Positions 55,541 through 63,878 of a stretch of DNA of 64,000 bases are shown here, piece by piece. This stretch comes from Coleofasciculus sp. FACHB-1120 (GTDB taxonomy: Bacteria > Cyanobacteriota > Cyanobacteriia > Cyanobacteriales > FACHB-T130). Where the stretch lies: the NCBI RefSeq assembly GCF_014698845.1, contig NZ_JACJTV010000013.1:1-64000 (forward strand), given 5' to 3'. How positions within the stretch are numbered: position 1 is the first letter of the stretch; the number at the start of each line of letters is the position of its first letter. The notes under the pieces were generated by a model, which was not told the origin of the DNA, ran no database searches, and saw nothing but the letters and a program-made list of their open reading frames with translations. A program made the translations under genes and the position numbers.

Positions 55541-55909
55541 CTACTCTAACATCAACACTCCCGCTGCAAAATCAACTACCAATCGCTTTGTCTGAAGCCA
55601 ACGTACACCCAAGAGAATGTTTTCCAGTTCATCTCCTCCCAAGACTTCAACTGTGAACTCTTGTCCATCCAAAAGTACACTACCCTCATAGAGATTAAAC
55701 CGTGCGACTCCTCGTGCTGTCTGCATAGCACGGCGCTCATTACTGTCAAGATACCATCCCAAACTTTTGGCATCTTGGTTGTCAACTGCCAGCCAACCCG
55801 TGAAACCTGTATCTAGGAGAGCTTTAACTGTAATCACATCTCCATTAGATGCAATCAATCCAATTTCAAAGAATAACTCGCCTCTACTATTAAACTCGCC
55901 AGAAATCAT
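55541..55909 (-). CDS. retropepsin-like (clan AA) aspartic protease
   Basis: 122 residues from ATG 55909. A single pepsin-like lobe with catalytic D33 in KALLDTGFTGWLAV, a flap-like RGVARFNLYEGSVLLDGQEF segment and a C-terminal ENILLGVRWL strand (psi-loop equivalent). It would be active as a homodimer. The ATG overlaps the stop of the upstream gene as ATGA, so the two are translationally coupled. Such small clan AA proteins are frequent in cyanobacteria, with unknown targets. Confidence 0.85.
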   Translation of the reverse strand: MISGEFNSRGELFFEIGLIASNGDVITVKALLDTGFTGWLAVDNQDAKSLGWYLDSNERRAMQTARGVARFNLYEGSVLLDGQEFTVEVLGGDELENILLGVRWLQTKRLVVDFAAGVLMLE

Positions 55910-56223
55910 ATTCTGCCGCAAGTTCCAGTTTCATTAATGCAGGCAATGAGGCGCATCTTATTAGGATGTTTCTCACGAGCTTTTCCCCTTGCAACCTTTT
56001 CATCTGGATCGATGACATAATCCCCGCTGTCTGGCTCAATTACAATAAACCAGTCGTAGTGGTCTTTGATTAGTTCTGGTTGAACTCGCTCAAAAATTGC
56101 ACGACAGCGCTGATAAAATGCTTCATCTTCAGCTTTACGTTTTGCTTTTTCTTCCGGAGATAGTTGGCGTTCTGGGAATATCCTTCCAGGACGGGGAATG
56201 CGGTTATTAGATAGTTGAGTCAT
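55906..56223 (-). CDS. small charged protein coupled to the aspartic protease
   Basis: 105 residues, no recognised enzyme motif. A basic/acidic helix LSPEEKAKRKAEDEAFYQRC precedes IFERVQPELIKDHYDWFIVI and EPDSGDYVIDPDEKVARGKA. KMRLIACINETGTCGRI closes the protein. The conserved-looking HYDWFIVIEPDSGDYVIDPD pattern occurs in many cyanobacterial small proteins paired with clan AA proteases, as I recall. It overlaps the protease gene by four bases. The pair could be a substrate-protease or toxin-antitoxin-like module, which is inference. Confidence 0.8.
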   Translation of the reverse strand: MTQLSNNRIPRPGRIFPERQLSPEEKAKRKAEDEAFYQRCRAIFERVQPELIKDHYDWFIVIEPDSGDYVIDPDEKVARGKAREKHPNKMRLIACINETGTCGRI

Positions 56224-56331
56224 TGGATATTTTTCCTATTTAATATTAATAATTTACTTTTGATTGTAAGTTAATTTGATGGCGAGGAGATTGCGCGGTG
56301 GATTCACTCGCTGAGAGTCAGGCAATCTCCA

Positions 56332-56371
56332 AAAATAAATATCGCCCCAGAAGTATCTTTTGGGGCGATAT
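56332..56371 (-). terminator. terminator of tRNA-Ser
   Basis: ATATCGCCCCA (56339-56349) and TGGGGCGATAT (56361-56371) are perfect arms with an 11-base loop. On the minus strand they are followed by TTATTTTT. It lies about 30 bases past the tRNA 3' end. Confidence 0.9.
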
Positions 56372-56403
56372 ATCTCACAGCACTGCTGTGTTTTGATTCT
56401 TAA

Positions 56404-56488
56404 CGGAGAGGGTGGGATTCGAACCCACGTTAAGTTGCCCTAAACAGCATTTCCAGTGCTGCGCCTTCAACCACTCGGCCACCTCTCC
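56404..56488 (-). tRNA. trnS: tRNA-Ser(GGA)
   Basis: Read on the minus strand: acceptor GGAGAGG paired with CCTCTCC, D-arm GCCGAGTGGTTGAAGGC, and anticodon loop CTGGAAA (anticodon GGA) on a CAGCA/TGCTG stem. A long variable arm and GGTTCGAATCC in the T-arm follow. Discriminator G and the long variable arm fit serine. CCA is not encoded. About 85 bases. Confidence 0.97.
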
Positions 56489-56551
56489 AGAGGATCATTT
56501 ATTTTGAAATGTGCAACTCAAAGCTGCGATTTTTAATAATACACTAAAACT

Positions 56552-56920
56552 ATGACGAATTACCATACCATTCGGATACGCAATCGCCAAACCGGCACTC
56601 ACCATGACCTTCAGGTGCCAGAAGATCGCTATATCCTATCTAGCGTCGAGCATCAGAGCGTCGAGTTGCCTTTTTCCTGTCGCAATGGCGCTTGTACCAC
56701 CTGTGCCGTGCGCGTCCTCTCAGGGGAAATTCACCAGCCAGAAGCAATGGGGCTTTCTCCGCAACTGCGCGACAAAGGCTATGCTCTACTATGCGTGAGC
56801 TATCCCCGCTCCGACTTGGAAGTGGAAACTCAGGATGAGGATGAAGTTTACGAACTCCAGTTCGGTCGCTATTTTGGCAAGGGAAAAGTCCGTTTCGGTT
56901 TACCGCTGGATGAAGACTAA
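56552..56920 (+). CDS. plant-type [2Fe-2S] ferredoxin with C-terminal extension
   Basis: 122 residues. The cluster ligands follow the plant-type pattern CX4CX2CX29C: SCRNGACTTC, then LLCVSYP. After the usual end, a C-terminal extension of about 30 residues is present (ETQDEDEVYELQFGRYFGKG). This places it with the FdC-like extended ferredoxins and not with the main PetF electron carrier. Partner enzyme unknown. It overlaps the nuclease gene by 11 bases, so the two are co-transcribed. It is divergent from tRNA-Ser. Confidence 0.92.
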   Translation: MTNYHTIRIRNRQTGTHHDLQVPEDRYILSSVEHQSVELPFSCRNGACTTCAVRVLSGEIHQPEAMGLSPQLRDKGYALLCVSYPRSDLEVETQDEDEVYELQFGRYFGKGKVRFGLPLDED

Positions 56921-57467
56921 CCAAAGGCGATCGCGCAAAATAAAAAGGCAAAAGAATTTTCTCTTTTGCCTTTTGCCTTTTGCTTTTTCCCTTTTCTTGC
57001 TTGGTTGCCAAGCTAAAGAAGTTCCGACAGGGGTAATTGTTAAGGTTGAGCGGGTTGTCACCGGACAAACCCTGGAGGTGCTGGATACCAGCAAGCAATC
57101 GGCTTTGGTAGAGCGAGTGCGGCTACTGGGAATCGAGGCACCCGATATGAAACAGCAGCCTTGGGGATCGGCGGCTCAAGAGCGGCTCAAACAGTTGATT
57201 GGCGGACAATCCGTTTTGTTAGAGTCGGATGGATCGAGCAAAGACCAGTTTGAGCGCCGATTAGCTTATGTGTGGAAAGATGGGGTATTGCTGAACGAGC
57301 AGATGGTGGTAGAAGGGTATGTGTTTGTACCGCGATCGCTCAACAACAAATATGACCAACGGCTCACTACCGCTCAAGAATATGCTCGAATTATGGGCAA
57401 AGGCATTTGGAACCCAGAAAAACCCATGCGCTGGACTCCAGCGGAGTTTCGGCGTCAAAATCGCTAA
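56910..57467 (+). CDS. thermonuclease-family (SNase) lipoprotein
   Basis: 185 residues from ATG 56910, which overlaps the ferredoxin stop. This start gives a standard lipoprotein leader: RRSRKIKRQK, hydrophobic core, lipobox LLG-C33. The SNase domain (about 42-170) has VERVVTGQTLEVLD, RVRLLGIEAPDMKQQPWGSA and QFERRLAYVWKDGVLLNEQM. RLLGIEAP and the Glu/Arg pairs are typical. The first strand has GQTLEV where active enzymes have DGDT, so a Ca ligand may be missing. The leader core LLPFAFSLF is encoded by a TTTTGCC dispersed repeat. Confidence 0.85.
   Translation: MKTNQRRSRKIKRQKNFLFCLLPFAFSLFLLGCQAKEVPTGVIVKVERVVTGQTLEVLDTSKQSALVERVRLLGIEAPDMKQQPWGSAAQERLKQLIGGQSVLLESDGSSKDQFERRLAYVWKDGVLLNEQMVVEGYVFVPRSLNNKYDQRLTTAQEYARIMGKGIWNPEKPMRWTPAEFRRQNR
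56942..56998 (+). repeat. dispersed AAAAGGCAAAAGA / TTTTGCC repeat
   Basis: AAAAAGGCAAAAGA (56942-56955) and its complement (56962-56974) form a hairpin, followed by further TTTTGCC-type units. The whole element is read in frame as the signal sequence of the nuclease lipoprotein. Confidence 0.85.
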
Positions 57468-57527
57468 CTGCTCATTGCGAATGGCTAATTGTTCATTGTT
57501 CAATGCCATTAGCCATTAGCCAAAAAT

Positions 57528-58352
57528 ATGACACGCCATACCCCTGACCAACTGCAAATTTTTCTAGATATTGCCACCGAGGCGGCGCTAGCTGCTGGTG
57601 CCGTCTTGCAAAGCTACTGGGGCAAATTAGAAGCCGTTGAAGAAAAAGGACGCCCAGGAGACCTTGTAACCGAAGCAGATAAAGCCGCCGAAGCCATCAT
57701 TCTTTCAGTCATCAATCGCCATTTTCCTCACCATCAAGTCCTGGCAGAAGAATCCGGGCAACTGGGAGATACTAACAGCGAATACCTCTGGGCAATCGAT
57801 CCCCTAGATGGCACCACAAATTATGCTCATCAGTATCCCTTTTTCTCCGCCTCAATCGGGTTACTGATTGACGGAGTGCCCCAAGTCGGTGTCGTTTACG
57901 ATCCATTTCATCAAGAGTTGTTTCGGGCTGCCAAAGGCCTAGGAGCCACTTGCAACCGGCGGAGCATTCGAGTTTCCAAAACAGCCGAGTTGAGCAAAAG
58001 CTTGCTCGTCACCGGCTTTGCTTACGATCGACGCGAAACAGCGGACAATAACTACGCAGAATTTTGTCACCTTACCCATCTCACCCAGGGCGTCAGGCGC
58101 AGCGGTTCCGCATCTATCGATCTAGTTTATGTTGCCTGCGGACGCCTGGATGGTTACTGGGAAAGGGGTTTACAACCTTGGGATTTGGCAGCCGGAGTGG
58201 TCATCGTGGAGGAAGCCGGGGGCAAAGTCAGCGCTTATGATGGGAGTCCTTTAGTGATTCATTCCGGACGGATTTTGGCGACCAATGGTTATCTACACCC
58301 ACAGATCAGTCAAGAACTTTTGCAAATTACACCTCTAAGTAGATGGCAATAA
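57528..58352 (+). CDS. inositol monophosphatase family protein
   Basis: 274 residues. Mg-dependent sugar/inositol phosphatase fold: GDLVTEADKAAEAIILSVIN, LAEESGQ (metal Glu) and AIDPLDGTTNYAHQYPFF with metal ligands D91 and D94. The C-terminal WDLAAGVVIVEEAGG supplies the last Asp. It could act on inositol-1-phosphate, histidinol phosphate or another sugar phosphate. hisZ lies 1.2 kb downstream, but histidinol-phosphatase activity is only a possibility. A GCCATTA heptamer repeat sits just before the start. Confidence 0.93.
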   Translation: MTRHTPDQLQIFLDIATEAALAAGAVLQSYWGKLEAVEEKGRPGDLVTEADKAAEAIILSVINRHFPHHQVLAEESGQLGDTNSEYLWAIDPLDGTTNYAHQYPFFSASIGLLIDGVPQVGVVYDPFHQELFRAAKGLGATCNRRSIRVSKTAELSKSLLVTGFAYDRRETADNNYAEFCHLTHLTQGVRRSGSASIDLVYVACGRLDGYWERGLQPWDLAAGVVIVEEAGGKVSAYDGSPLVIHSGRILATNGYLHPQISQELLQITPLSRWQ

Positions 58353-58465
58353 GTAGATGGCAAAGTGCTAAAAATCAGGCTTCTCTGTAAGCAAGGTCAC
58401 ACATAGGTTTCGCAAGGGAAGTATATTAGAAAGAATATTCGGCTCTGACGGTGGGACAGCGGGCT

Positions 58466-59425
58466 ATGTCATTTCGGATCGACCGTGGACTGTTCAAGTT
58501 TGATTTCACAGACCACCACGCAATTTTAGGGGTGCCAGTAGATGCAGGCGTCAATGACATCCGCAAACGGTATCTCAAAATCGCCCGGAGATTGCATCCG
58601 GATAGTTGCAAGGCTGAAAACGAAGCAGAAAAACAGCGTGCCAGCCAGATGTTGTCAAAATTGGTAAATCCTGCCTACGAGCAACTCTCGCAGGATCGCA
58701 CGCGGGCAGAATACGTCGTTATGGTTGGGCGCATGGGTAAGCGCTTGGCTGGGGAAGCGGCGAACGTTCAACCCCAAGGTGAAACCGCGAAACAGTTAGC
58801 TCAGTCGGGGGGCGATTTAGACCATTCCTATAAAACGGCACTGCAAAAGCTAGCACAAACGCAATATGAATCTTTGAGCCAAGTCCTGGAAGTGACGGCT
58901 CAAATCAGCGAACTGAATATGGTTTATCTGAGGCGGAAGGGGGGTTCTGGGGTAGCAACCCCGATGATGTCCGATAAACGTCCTATCGAGGATCGTACAC
59001 CACCACCACCGAAGGATGGTCCACCGCCGCCACCACCACCATCATCAGTCGCGGAACCATATTTCCGTCGCGCTGATGAGTTGATCGCGAAGAACCAGTT
59101 TGCGAAAGCGGAGATAGAGTTGCGGGAAGCCCTGAAAATGGAGCCAAACAATAGCCGTTGCCATAGCTTATTGGGAATGGTTTATTTGAAGCAAACTCCG
59201 CCTAAGGTGACAATGGCGAAGGTCCATATCACCCAAGCTTTGAAATTAAACCCTCAAGATCCAATTGGGCTAGAGGGCAAACAGACACTAGACAAGCTGA
59301 CACAAAAAGTTGCGGGTGGCAAGACAACGACGCCGCCTAAGCCTGGGCAGGGCAAGCCAGCGCAGGGCAAGCCGGAGGATAAATCTGGAGGCGGTTTATT
59401 TGGTATGTTTGGTAAGAAGAAATAA
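58466..59425 (+). CDS. J-domain protein with C-terminal TPR repeats
   Basis: 319 residues from ATG 58466 (GTG 58451 is an alternative). The N-terminal J domain (about 10-80) keeps the HPD motif (H44-P45-D46 in RRLHPDS), so it can stimulate DnaK. There is no Gly/Phe or Cys-rich zinc region. A helical middle (about 95-165), a Pro-rich linker (KDGPPPPPPPSS) and TPR units (RADELIAKNQFAKAEIELRE; HSLLGMVYLKQ) follow. A Lys/Gly/Pro-rich tail ends GLFGMFGKKK. Likely a DnaK co-chaperone with a specific client or location. Confidence 0.9.
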   Translation: MSFRIDRGLFKFDFTDHHAILGVPVDAGVNDIRKRYLKIARRLHPDSCKAENEAEKQRASQMLSKLVNPAYEQLSQDRTRAEYVVMVGRMGKRLAGEAANVQPQGETAKQLAQSGGDLDHSYKTALQKLAQTQYESLSQVLEVTAQISELNMVYLRRKGGSGVATPMMSDKRPIEDRTPPPPKDGPPPPPPPSSVAEPYFRRADELIAKNQFAKAEIELREALKMEPNNSRCHSLLGMVYLKQTPPKVTMAKVHITQALKLNPQDPIGLEGKQTLDKLTQKVAGGKTTTPPKPGQGKPAQGKPEDKSGGGLFGMFGKKK

Positions 59426-59564
59426 GAAAGCGATGTCTTCGATTAGCGACTCGACCATTAGATGTTTGGAAGTTGTCGGTGAGAACTAGGTCAATCCGTC
59501 AACTCGCTAATCGCGAATACTTCGCTTGAAAATCGCTTGTCAACTAACAAAAAACAACGACTGA

Positions 59565-60788
59565 ATGGTTTATCAACCCCCGGCAGGCGCGAGGGATTTA
59601 CTGCCTCTCGATGTCGCTCAAAAAAGCTGGATTGAAGATCGGTTGCAGCAGGTGTATCACCGCTGGGGCTATCACCGGATTATCACCTCCACTCTAGAGC
59701 GGTTGGATACTTTGATGGCAGGCGGAGCAATCCAGCGCTCCACAGTGATTCAAATACAGGATGCTGAGGAAGGGACGCTGGGACTGCGCCCAGAACTGAC
59801 AGCTTCGATCGCCCGTGCATCTGTGACGCGGATGGCTGGTGTTAGTTATCCGCAGCGCCTCTACTACAACGCTAATGTATTCCGCCGTTCGCAGGGAAGC
59901 AATTACGGGCGTCAGCAGGAATTTTACCAGGCAGGGGTAGAGCTGTTGGGTGCCGGGGGGGTCTTGGCAGATGCAGAGGTGCTGTTGTTGCTGGGAGACT
60001 GCCTGAAGTGTCTGGGGTTAAGCCAGTGGCAGGTAATTTTGGGAGAAGCGGGGTTAACGCGATCGCTTTTTTCCCCCTTTCCAGTTCATCTGCAAGAAAA
60101 AGTGCGACGGGCGATTGCGCATCTCGATCGGATTACTTTGGAAACTCTGCCCCTTTCTCCGGAATTGCGAGAACGGGCTTTATTTCTATTTGAGCTGCGG
60201 GGACACCCGGCTGATGTGCTGCAACGAGTTTCCACGCTAGATTTAGCAGAATCTGAACGCCAAACAGTCAACAATCTAAAATCCCTGATCGATCTTCTAA
60301 ATGAAGGCTATTCCCATCAGCAAAGCTTCCCCGTGACGCTGGATCTCAGCTTGATCCAAACCTTTAACTATTACACCGGCATTGTGTTTGAAGTCGTTAG
60401 CGATACAGACACCCAAGCACGGGTTTTAGCCCAGGGAGGACGCTACGATCAGCTGCTGGGACTCTATCATCCCCAAGGGCAAACTTACCCCAGTATTGGG
60501 TTTGCGCTGAACATTGAAGACTTATACCAAGTCTTGCTCTCAAAGGCTGGGATGCCCCGCGAAACCCCTGCGAGTGATTGGTTAGTCGTTCCTGCATCCC
60601 CCCAAGCCTATATGGCAGCGTTTGCCCACGCCCAAACTCTGAGAGATTCGATTCATCTGGTGCGGGTGGAGATGGATTTAGGAGGGCGATCGCCTGAAGA
60701 TGTGCGAGAATATGCCCGTAGCCGCCACATCCGTCGCATTGCCTGGGTGGAAGCTGAGGGTGCTACTAAAATTGAGACGCTGAGTTAG
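59565..60788 (+). CDS. hisZ: ATP phosphoribosyltransferase regulatory subunit HisZ
   Basis: 407 residues. Paralogue of histidyl-tRNA synthetase that activates the short HisG in histidine synthesis. The class II synthetase motifs remain: PPAGARDLLPLDVAQ, IQDAEEGTLGLRPELTASIA (motif 2 region) and RRSQGSNYGRQQEFYQAGVE. ALAQGGRYDQLLG-type motif 3 and LDLSLIQTFNYYTGIVFEVV follow. The anticodon-binding domain is reduced, ending about residue 400. This absence and the length separate it from HisS. hisG is not in the window. Confidence 0.93.
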   Translation: MVYQPPAGARDLLPLDVAQKSWIEDRLQQVYHRWGYHRIITSTLERLDTLMAGGAIQRSTVIQIQDAEEGTLGLRPELTASIARASVTRMAGVSYPQRLYYNANVFRRSQGSNYGRQQEFYQAGVELLGAGGVLADAEVLLLLGDCLKCLGLSQWQVILGEAGLTRSLFSPFPVHLQEKVRRAIAHLDRITLETLPLSPELRERALFLFELRGHPADVLQRVSTLDLAESERQTVNNLKSLIDLLNEGYSHQQSFPVTLDLSLIQTFNYYTGIVFEVVSDTDTQARVLAQGGRYDQLLGLYHPQGQTYPSIGFALNIEDLYQVLLSKAGMPRETPASDWLVVPASPQAYMAAFAHAQTLRDSIHLVRVEMDLGGRSPEDVREYARSRHIRRIAWVEAEGATKIETLS

Positions 60789-60799
60789 ATTTTTTCAAC

Positions 60800-60886
60800 G
60801 CAAAGGTACGCAAAGGAAAGCGCCGAGACACGCAAAGAGAGGGGCTTTTCCTGGTAAGATTTCACCTTAACTTTGCGTACCTTTGC
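60800..60886. repeat. inverted repeat GCAAAGGTACGCAAAG
   Basis: Perfect 16-base arms at 60800-60815 and 60871-60886 with about 55 bases between. Same family as the element at 3994-4108. It fills most of the gap between hisZ and the ferredoxin gene and may act as a terminator. Confidence 0.85.
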
Positions 60887-60974
60887 ATTTAAAAAGCCTC
60901 GTTTCAGCTATCAGTCGGAAGACTTTGGTAGGCTATAGAAGCAGCCGTCTGCCAATCCCAAGAGAGAGAACACT

Positions 60975-61199
60975 GTGCCGCATACGATTGTTACTAATAC
61001 CTGCGAAGGCGTCGCTGATTGTGTCGATGCCTGTCCTGTTGCCTGTATTCACGAAGGACCCGGTAAAAACACGAAGGGGACTGACTGGTACTGGATTGAT
61101 TTTGCAACTTGCATTGACTGCGGCATCTGCCTACAAGTCTGCCCCGTGGAAGGAGCAATTGTCCCCGAAGAACGCCCCGATTTGCAAAAGACACCTTAA
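60975..61199 (+). CDS. bacterial-type [4Fe-4S] ferredoxin
   Basis: 74 residues from GTG 60975, with AGAGAGA just upstream. The first cluster motif is TCEGVADCVDACPVAC and the second is CIDCGICLQVCPVEGA (CX2CX2CX3CP). WYWIDFATCIDCG is typical of small cyanobacterial ferredoxins. The first motif has five residues between its first two Cys, so whether it holds a 3Fe or 4Fe cluster is open. Redox partner unknown. Confidence 0.93.
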   Translation: MPHTIVTNTCEGVADCVDACPVACIHEGPGKNTKGTDWYWIDFATCIDCGICLQVCPVEGAIVPEERPDLQKTP

Positions 61200-61289
61200 T
61201 TGTTGATGATTCAGAGTTCATGGTTGATGCAAAAATTGCAATCAATCATGAACCATAAATAATAAATATTAAATAATAAATAAGAACGA

Positions 61290-62018
61290 ATGACGAATGA
61301 ACCTTTATTAGAAGTTGAAGATGTTTGGGCGGGATATGTCAAAGATTTGGATATCTTGCAAGGGGTTAATTTCAAGATATATCCTGGTGAATTAGTTGCC
61401 GTTATTGGCCCCAATGGTGCCGGGAAATCAACATTAGCAAAGACTATCTTTGGGCTTTTAAACCCTCATAAAGGCAAAATTACTTTCAAAGGCGAGAATA
61501 TTGCTGGCTTAAAGTCGGATCAAATTGTTCGGCGGGGAATGTGCTACGTGCCGCAAATCTCGAATGTGTTCCCATCGCTGACGGTGGAAGAGAATCTGGA
61601 GATGGGCGCGTTTATTCGCAATGTCCCTTTGCAACCGCTCAAGGATCATATCTTTGCCACGTTTCCGGTTCTGGCTCAACGGCGGCATCAGCGGGCTGGA
61701 ACTCTGTCAGGGGGAGAACGACAGATGCTGGCAATGGGAAAAGCTTTGATGTTGGAACCCACTCTGTTGCTGCTGGATGAACCTTCGGCGGCGCTGTCTC
61801 CCTTATTGGTTAATAACGTTTTCGAGCAGATTCAAGCGATTAATCAAACGGGTAAAGCAATTGTGCTGGTGGAACAAAATGCCCGGAAAGCTTTAGGGAT
61901 GGCACACCGGGGTTATGTTCTGGATACAGGACGCGATCGCTTCACAGGTCCCGGCTCCGAACTCTTGAATGACCCGAAGGTAGGAGAACTCTATCTGGGC
62001 GCAGGTAAAGCCCACTGA
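61290..62018 (+). CDS. ABC transporter ATP-binding protein, LivF/NatE type
   Basis: 242 residues. Walker A GPNGAGKSTLAKTIFG, signature TLSGGERQMLAMGKALM and Walker B LLLLDEPSAALSP are in order, and VLVEQNARKALGMAHRGYVL carries the end motif. YVPQISNVFPSLTVEENLEM marks the branched-chain/neutral amino-acid branch (LivF, NatE). No permease or binding-protein gene is adjacent, so it is an orphan ATPase here. NatE genes are often scattered in cyanobacteria. Confidence 0.92.
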   Translation: MTNEPLLEVEDVWAGYVKDLDILQGVNFKIYPGELVAVIGPNGAGKSTLAKTIFGLLNPHKGKITFKGENIAGLKSDQIVRRGMCYVPQISNVFPSLTVEENLEMGAFIRNVPLQPLKDHIFATFPVLAQRRHQRAGTLSGGERQMLAMGKALMLEPTLLLLDEPSAALSPLLVNNVFEQIQAINQTGKAIVLVEQNARKALGMAHRGYVLDTGRDRFTGPGSELLNDPKVGELYLGAGKAH

Positions 62019-62150
62019 GACATTAACCTTAAAATTTAACCTTGAAATCAAGCTTACTTAGGGATTGCGAGTAGTGTCAGGGCGCTGCATGGTCTTTCCA
62101 CTCCTTCCCGCGAAGCACCTGAGTTTTCTATAAATCGCATGGCATACATC

Positions 62151-62180
62151 TGTAGGGGCACACGGCTGTACGCCCCTACA
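62151..62180. repeat. dispersed palindrome TGTAGGGGC-N12-GCCCCTACA
   Basis: Perfect 9-base arms at 62151-62159 and 62172-62180, upstream of the DUF1400 hydrolase gene. This is a very common type of short repeat in cyanobacterial genomes. Confidence 0.85.
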
Positions 62181-62225
62181 ATAATTGCAAGCAGTTAGCG
62201 GAAAAACCAAAAAGGAGAAATATTC

Positions 62226-63878
62226 ATGCGATCGCGCTTGAGATGGCTGTTGCCAGTTATTAGCTTCATCGGTGGTTGCGCCTACAGCATCAGCGGCGCG
62301 ATCCCTTCGGTACAAGCCGCTCAAACCGTCGTGGTTCGGAAAGGCTCCTCTACTGAATCCATTGCTATCGCGGATCTCCGCCAGCTTGCGGAAACGGGAA
62401 CTGTCCCATCATCTCTGAGAAGTTTTGCCAGAAATCTGTCTTCTCAACAACGAAGCCAAATTTCATCAGCGCTGAGGGCAAAATTTGAGATTGATGTTCT
62501 GCAAATGAGTCGCTTACTCGATACTCAGATTGGCAGAGCGATCGCATCTTCTTTGGCTAGCACAACATCGCGTCAGGATAACGTTGGGGTGCTAGATGTA
62601 CGATCGGGTTTGGTATTGGGGGCTAGGGCACCAGAAGGACTTTCTTTGCTTAGCTTTATCGAAGCTTATCCCCGTCAAACACTTTATATAGACTTAAGTC
62701 AGGCGTTTAAAGTCGCCGAAAATTTTAACAGCGCTTTTTGGCAAACTCAGTGGTTTATGGCGGAGATTTCCCCCCAACTGACTGTCAAGCGCCCCCAACT
62801 TACTTTACCTTTTGATCCCACGCTACCGGGAACTGCAACCGTGCAGTTGCTGAACTTAAAACTCAATGATACCCAGCGCCGTCGTGAAATTCCCGTTGAT
62901 GTTTACTGGTCGGAAGCGGCTTCTCCCGCCAAGCCGATCGTTGTTCTATCGCATGGGTTAGGTTCGGTTCGTACTGATATGCGTTACCTGGCAGAGCATT
63001 TGGCATCCTATGGCTATGTAGTGGCAGCCTTAGAACATCCTGGGAGTAACGAAAGTCATGTAAAGCAGGTAGTCAGAGGCAAAGCTCCTTTATTGGATGC
63101 TCAGGAGTTTTTGGATCGTCCCAAGGATATCAGTTTTGCGATCGACGAACTAGAAAAGCTGAACCAAGCAGGGGAACTTCAGGGTAAACTGGCACCCGAT
63201 CGTGTTATGGTAATCGGGTATTCTCTGGGGGGTAGTACGGCTTTATCTGTTGCGGGTGCCGAGTTGCAATTAGCGTCTTTAAAAGAGCGCTGTAAAGGGA
63301 ACGTGATTTCCTTTAATCTTGGCGAAGCTTCCCAGTGTTTTGCTAGCGGGCTTCCAGAAGACCGCTATCAATTGCGAGATCCCAGAGTCAAAGCAGCGAT
63401 CGCTTTCAACCCCACCACGTCTTTGATCTTTGGCGAAACGGGTTTGAGCGCCGTGCAAATCCCCACTTTAATTGAATCCGCTTCCGCCGATAAGACGACT
63501 CCAGCTTTAACCGAACAAATTATCGGCTTTTCTAAAATACCCGCCCCAAAATGGCTGGTTGGTGTGGTGGGCAGTACCCATTTGAGTGTCAAAGATCCCA
63601 GCACTACCCAAGATCAAGCTAGACAACCGAATACACTTTATACGGGCGGTGAAATTGTCGGCGAACAAGCGATTGCTATCCGCAGCTACATGAAAGCGAT
63701 CGCGCTGGCAATGGCAGCACAACTTACCGATGATGCTGCCAAGTACGCGATTTTCCTTACCCCAGAATATGCTCAGTTGGCTTCAACAGATGCTTTCCCC
63801 ATTCGCCTCGTGACTGAGATTCCGCCGGAAGCGCAAGCAGTGGTTGACAAGTTTCTTGAGAATCAAGCGAAAAGGTAA
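62226..63878 (+). CDS. DUF1400 alpha/beta hydrolase, exported
   Basis: 550 residues. The signal peptide is MRSRLRWLLPVISFIGGCAY, with a cleavage site at VQAAQT. The DUF1400 domain spans about 33-160 (VVVRKGSSTESIAIADLRQL; FARNLSSQQRSQISSALRAK). The hydrolase domain begins about 215 with KPIVVLSHGLGSVRTDMRYL. The nucleophile is S333 in VIGYSLGGSTAL. Asp (about residue 420, ESASADKTTP) and His (VGSTHLS) complete the triad. Esterase or lipase on a periplasmic substrate is likely. AAAGGAGAA precedes the ATG. Confidence 0.92.
   Translation: MRSRLRWLLPVISFIGGCAYSISGAIPSVQAAQTVVVRKGSSTESIAIADLRQLAETGTVPSSLRSFARNLSSQQRSQISSALRAKFEIDVLQMSRLLDTQIGRAIASSLASTTSRQDNVGVLDVRSGLVLGARAPEGLSLLSFIEAYPRQTLYIDLSQAFKVAENFNSAFWQTQWFMAEISPQLTVKRPQLTLPFDPTLPGTATVQLLNLKLNDTQRRREIPVDVYWSEAASPAKPIVVLSHGLGSVRTDMRYLAEHLASYGYVVAALEHPGSNESHVKQVVRGKAPLLDAQEFLDRPKDISFAIDELEKLNQAGELQGKLAPDRVMVIGYSLGGSTALSVAGAELQLASLKERCKGNVISFNLGEASQCFASGLPEDRYQLRDPRVKAAIAFNPTTSLIFGETGLSAVQIPTLIESASADKTTPALTEQIIGFSKIPAPKWLVGVVGSTHLSVKDPSTTQDQARQPNTLYTGGEIVGEQAIAIRSYMKAIALAMAAQLTDDAAKYAIFLTPEYAQLASTDAFPIRLVTEIPPEAQAVVDKFLENQAKR

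Noticed and set aside
59565-60788. hisZ as histidyl-tRNA synthetase
   Set aside because: The C-terminal anticodon-binding domain is reduced and the overall sequence fits HisZ.
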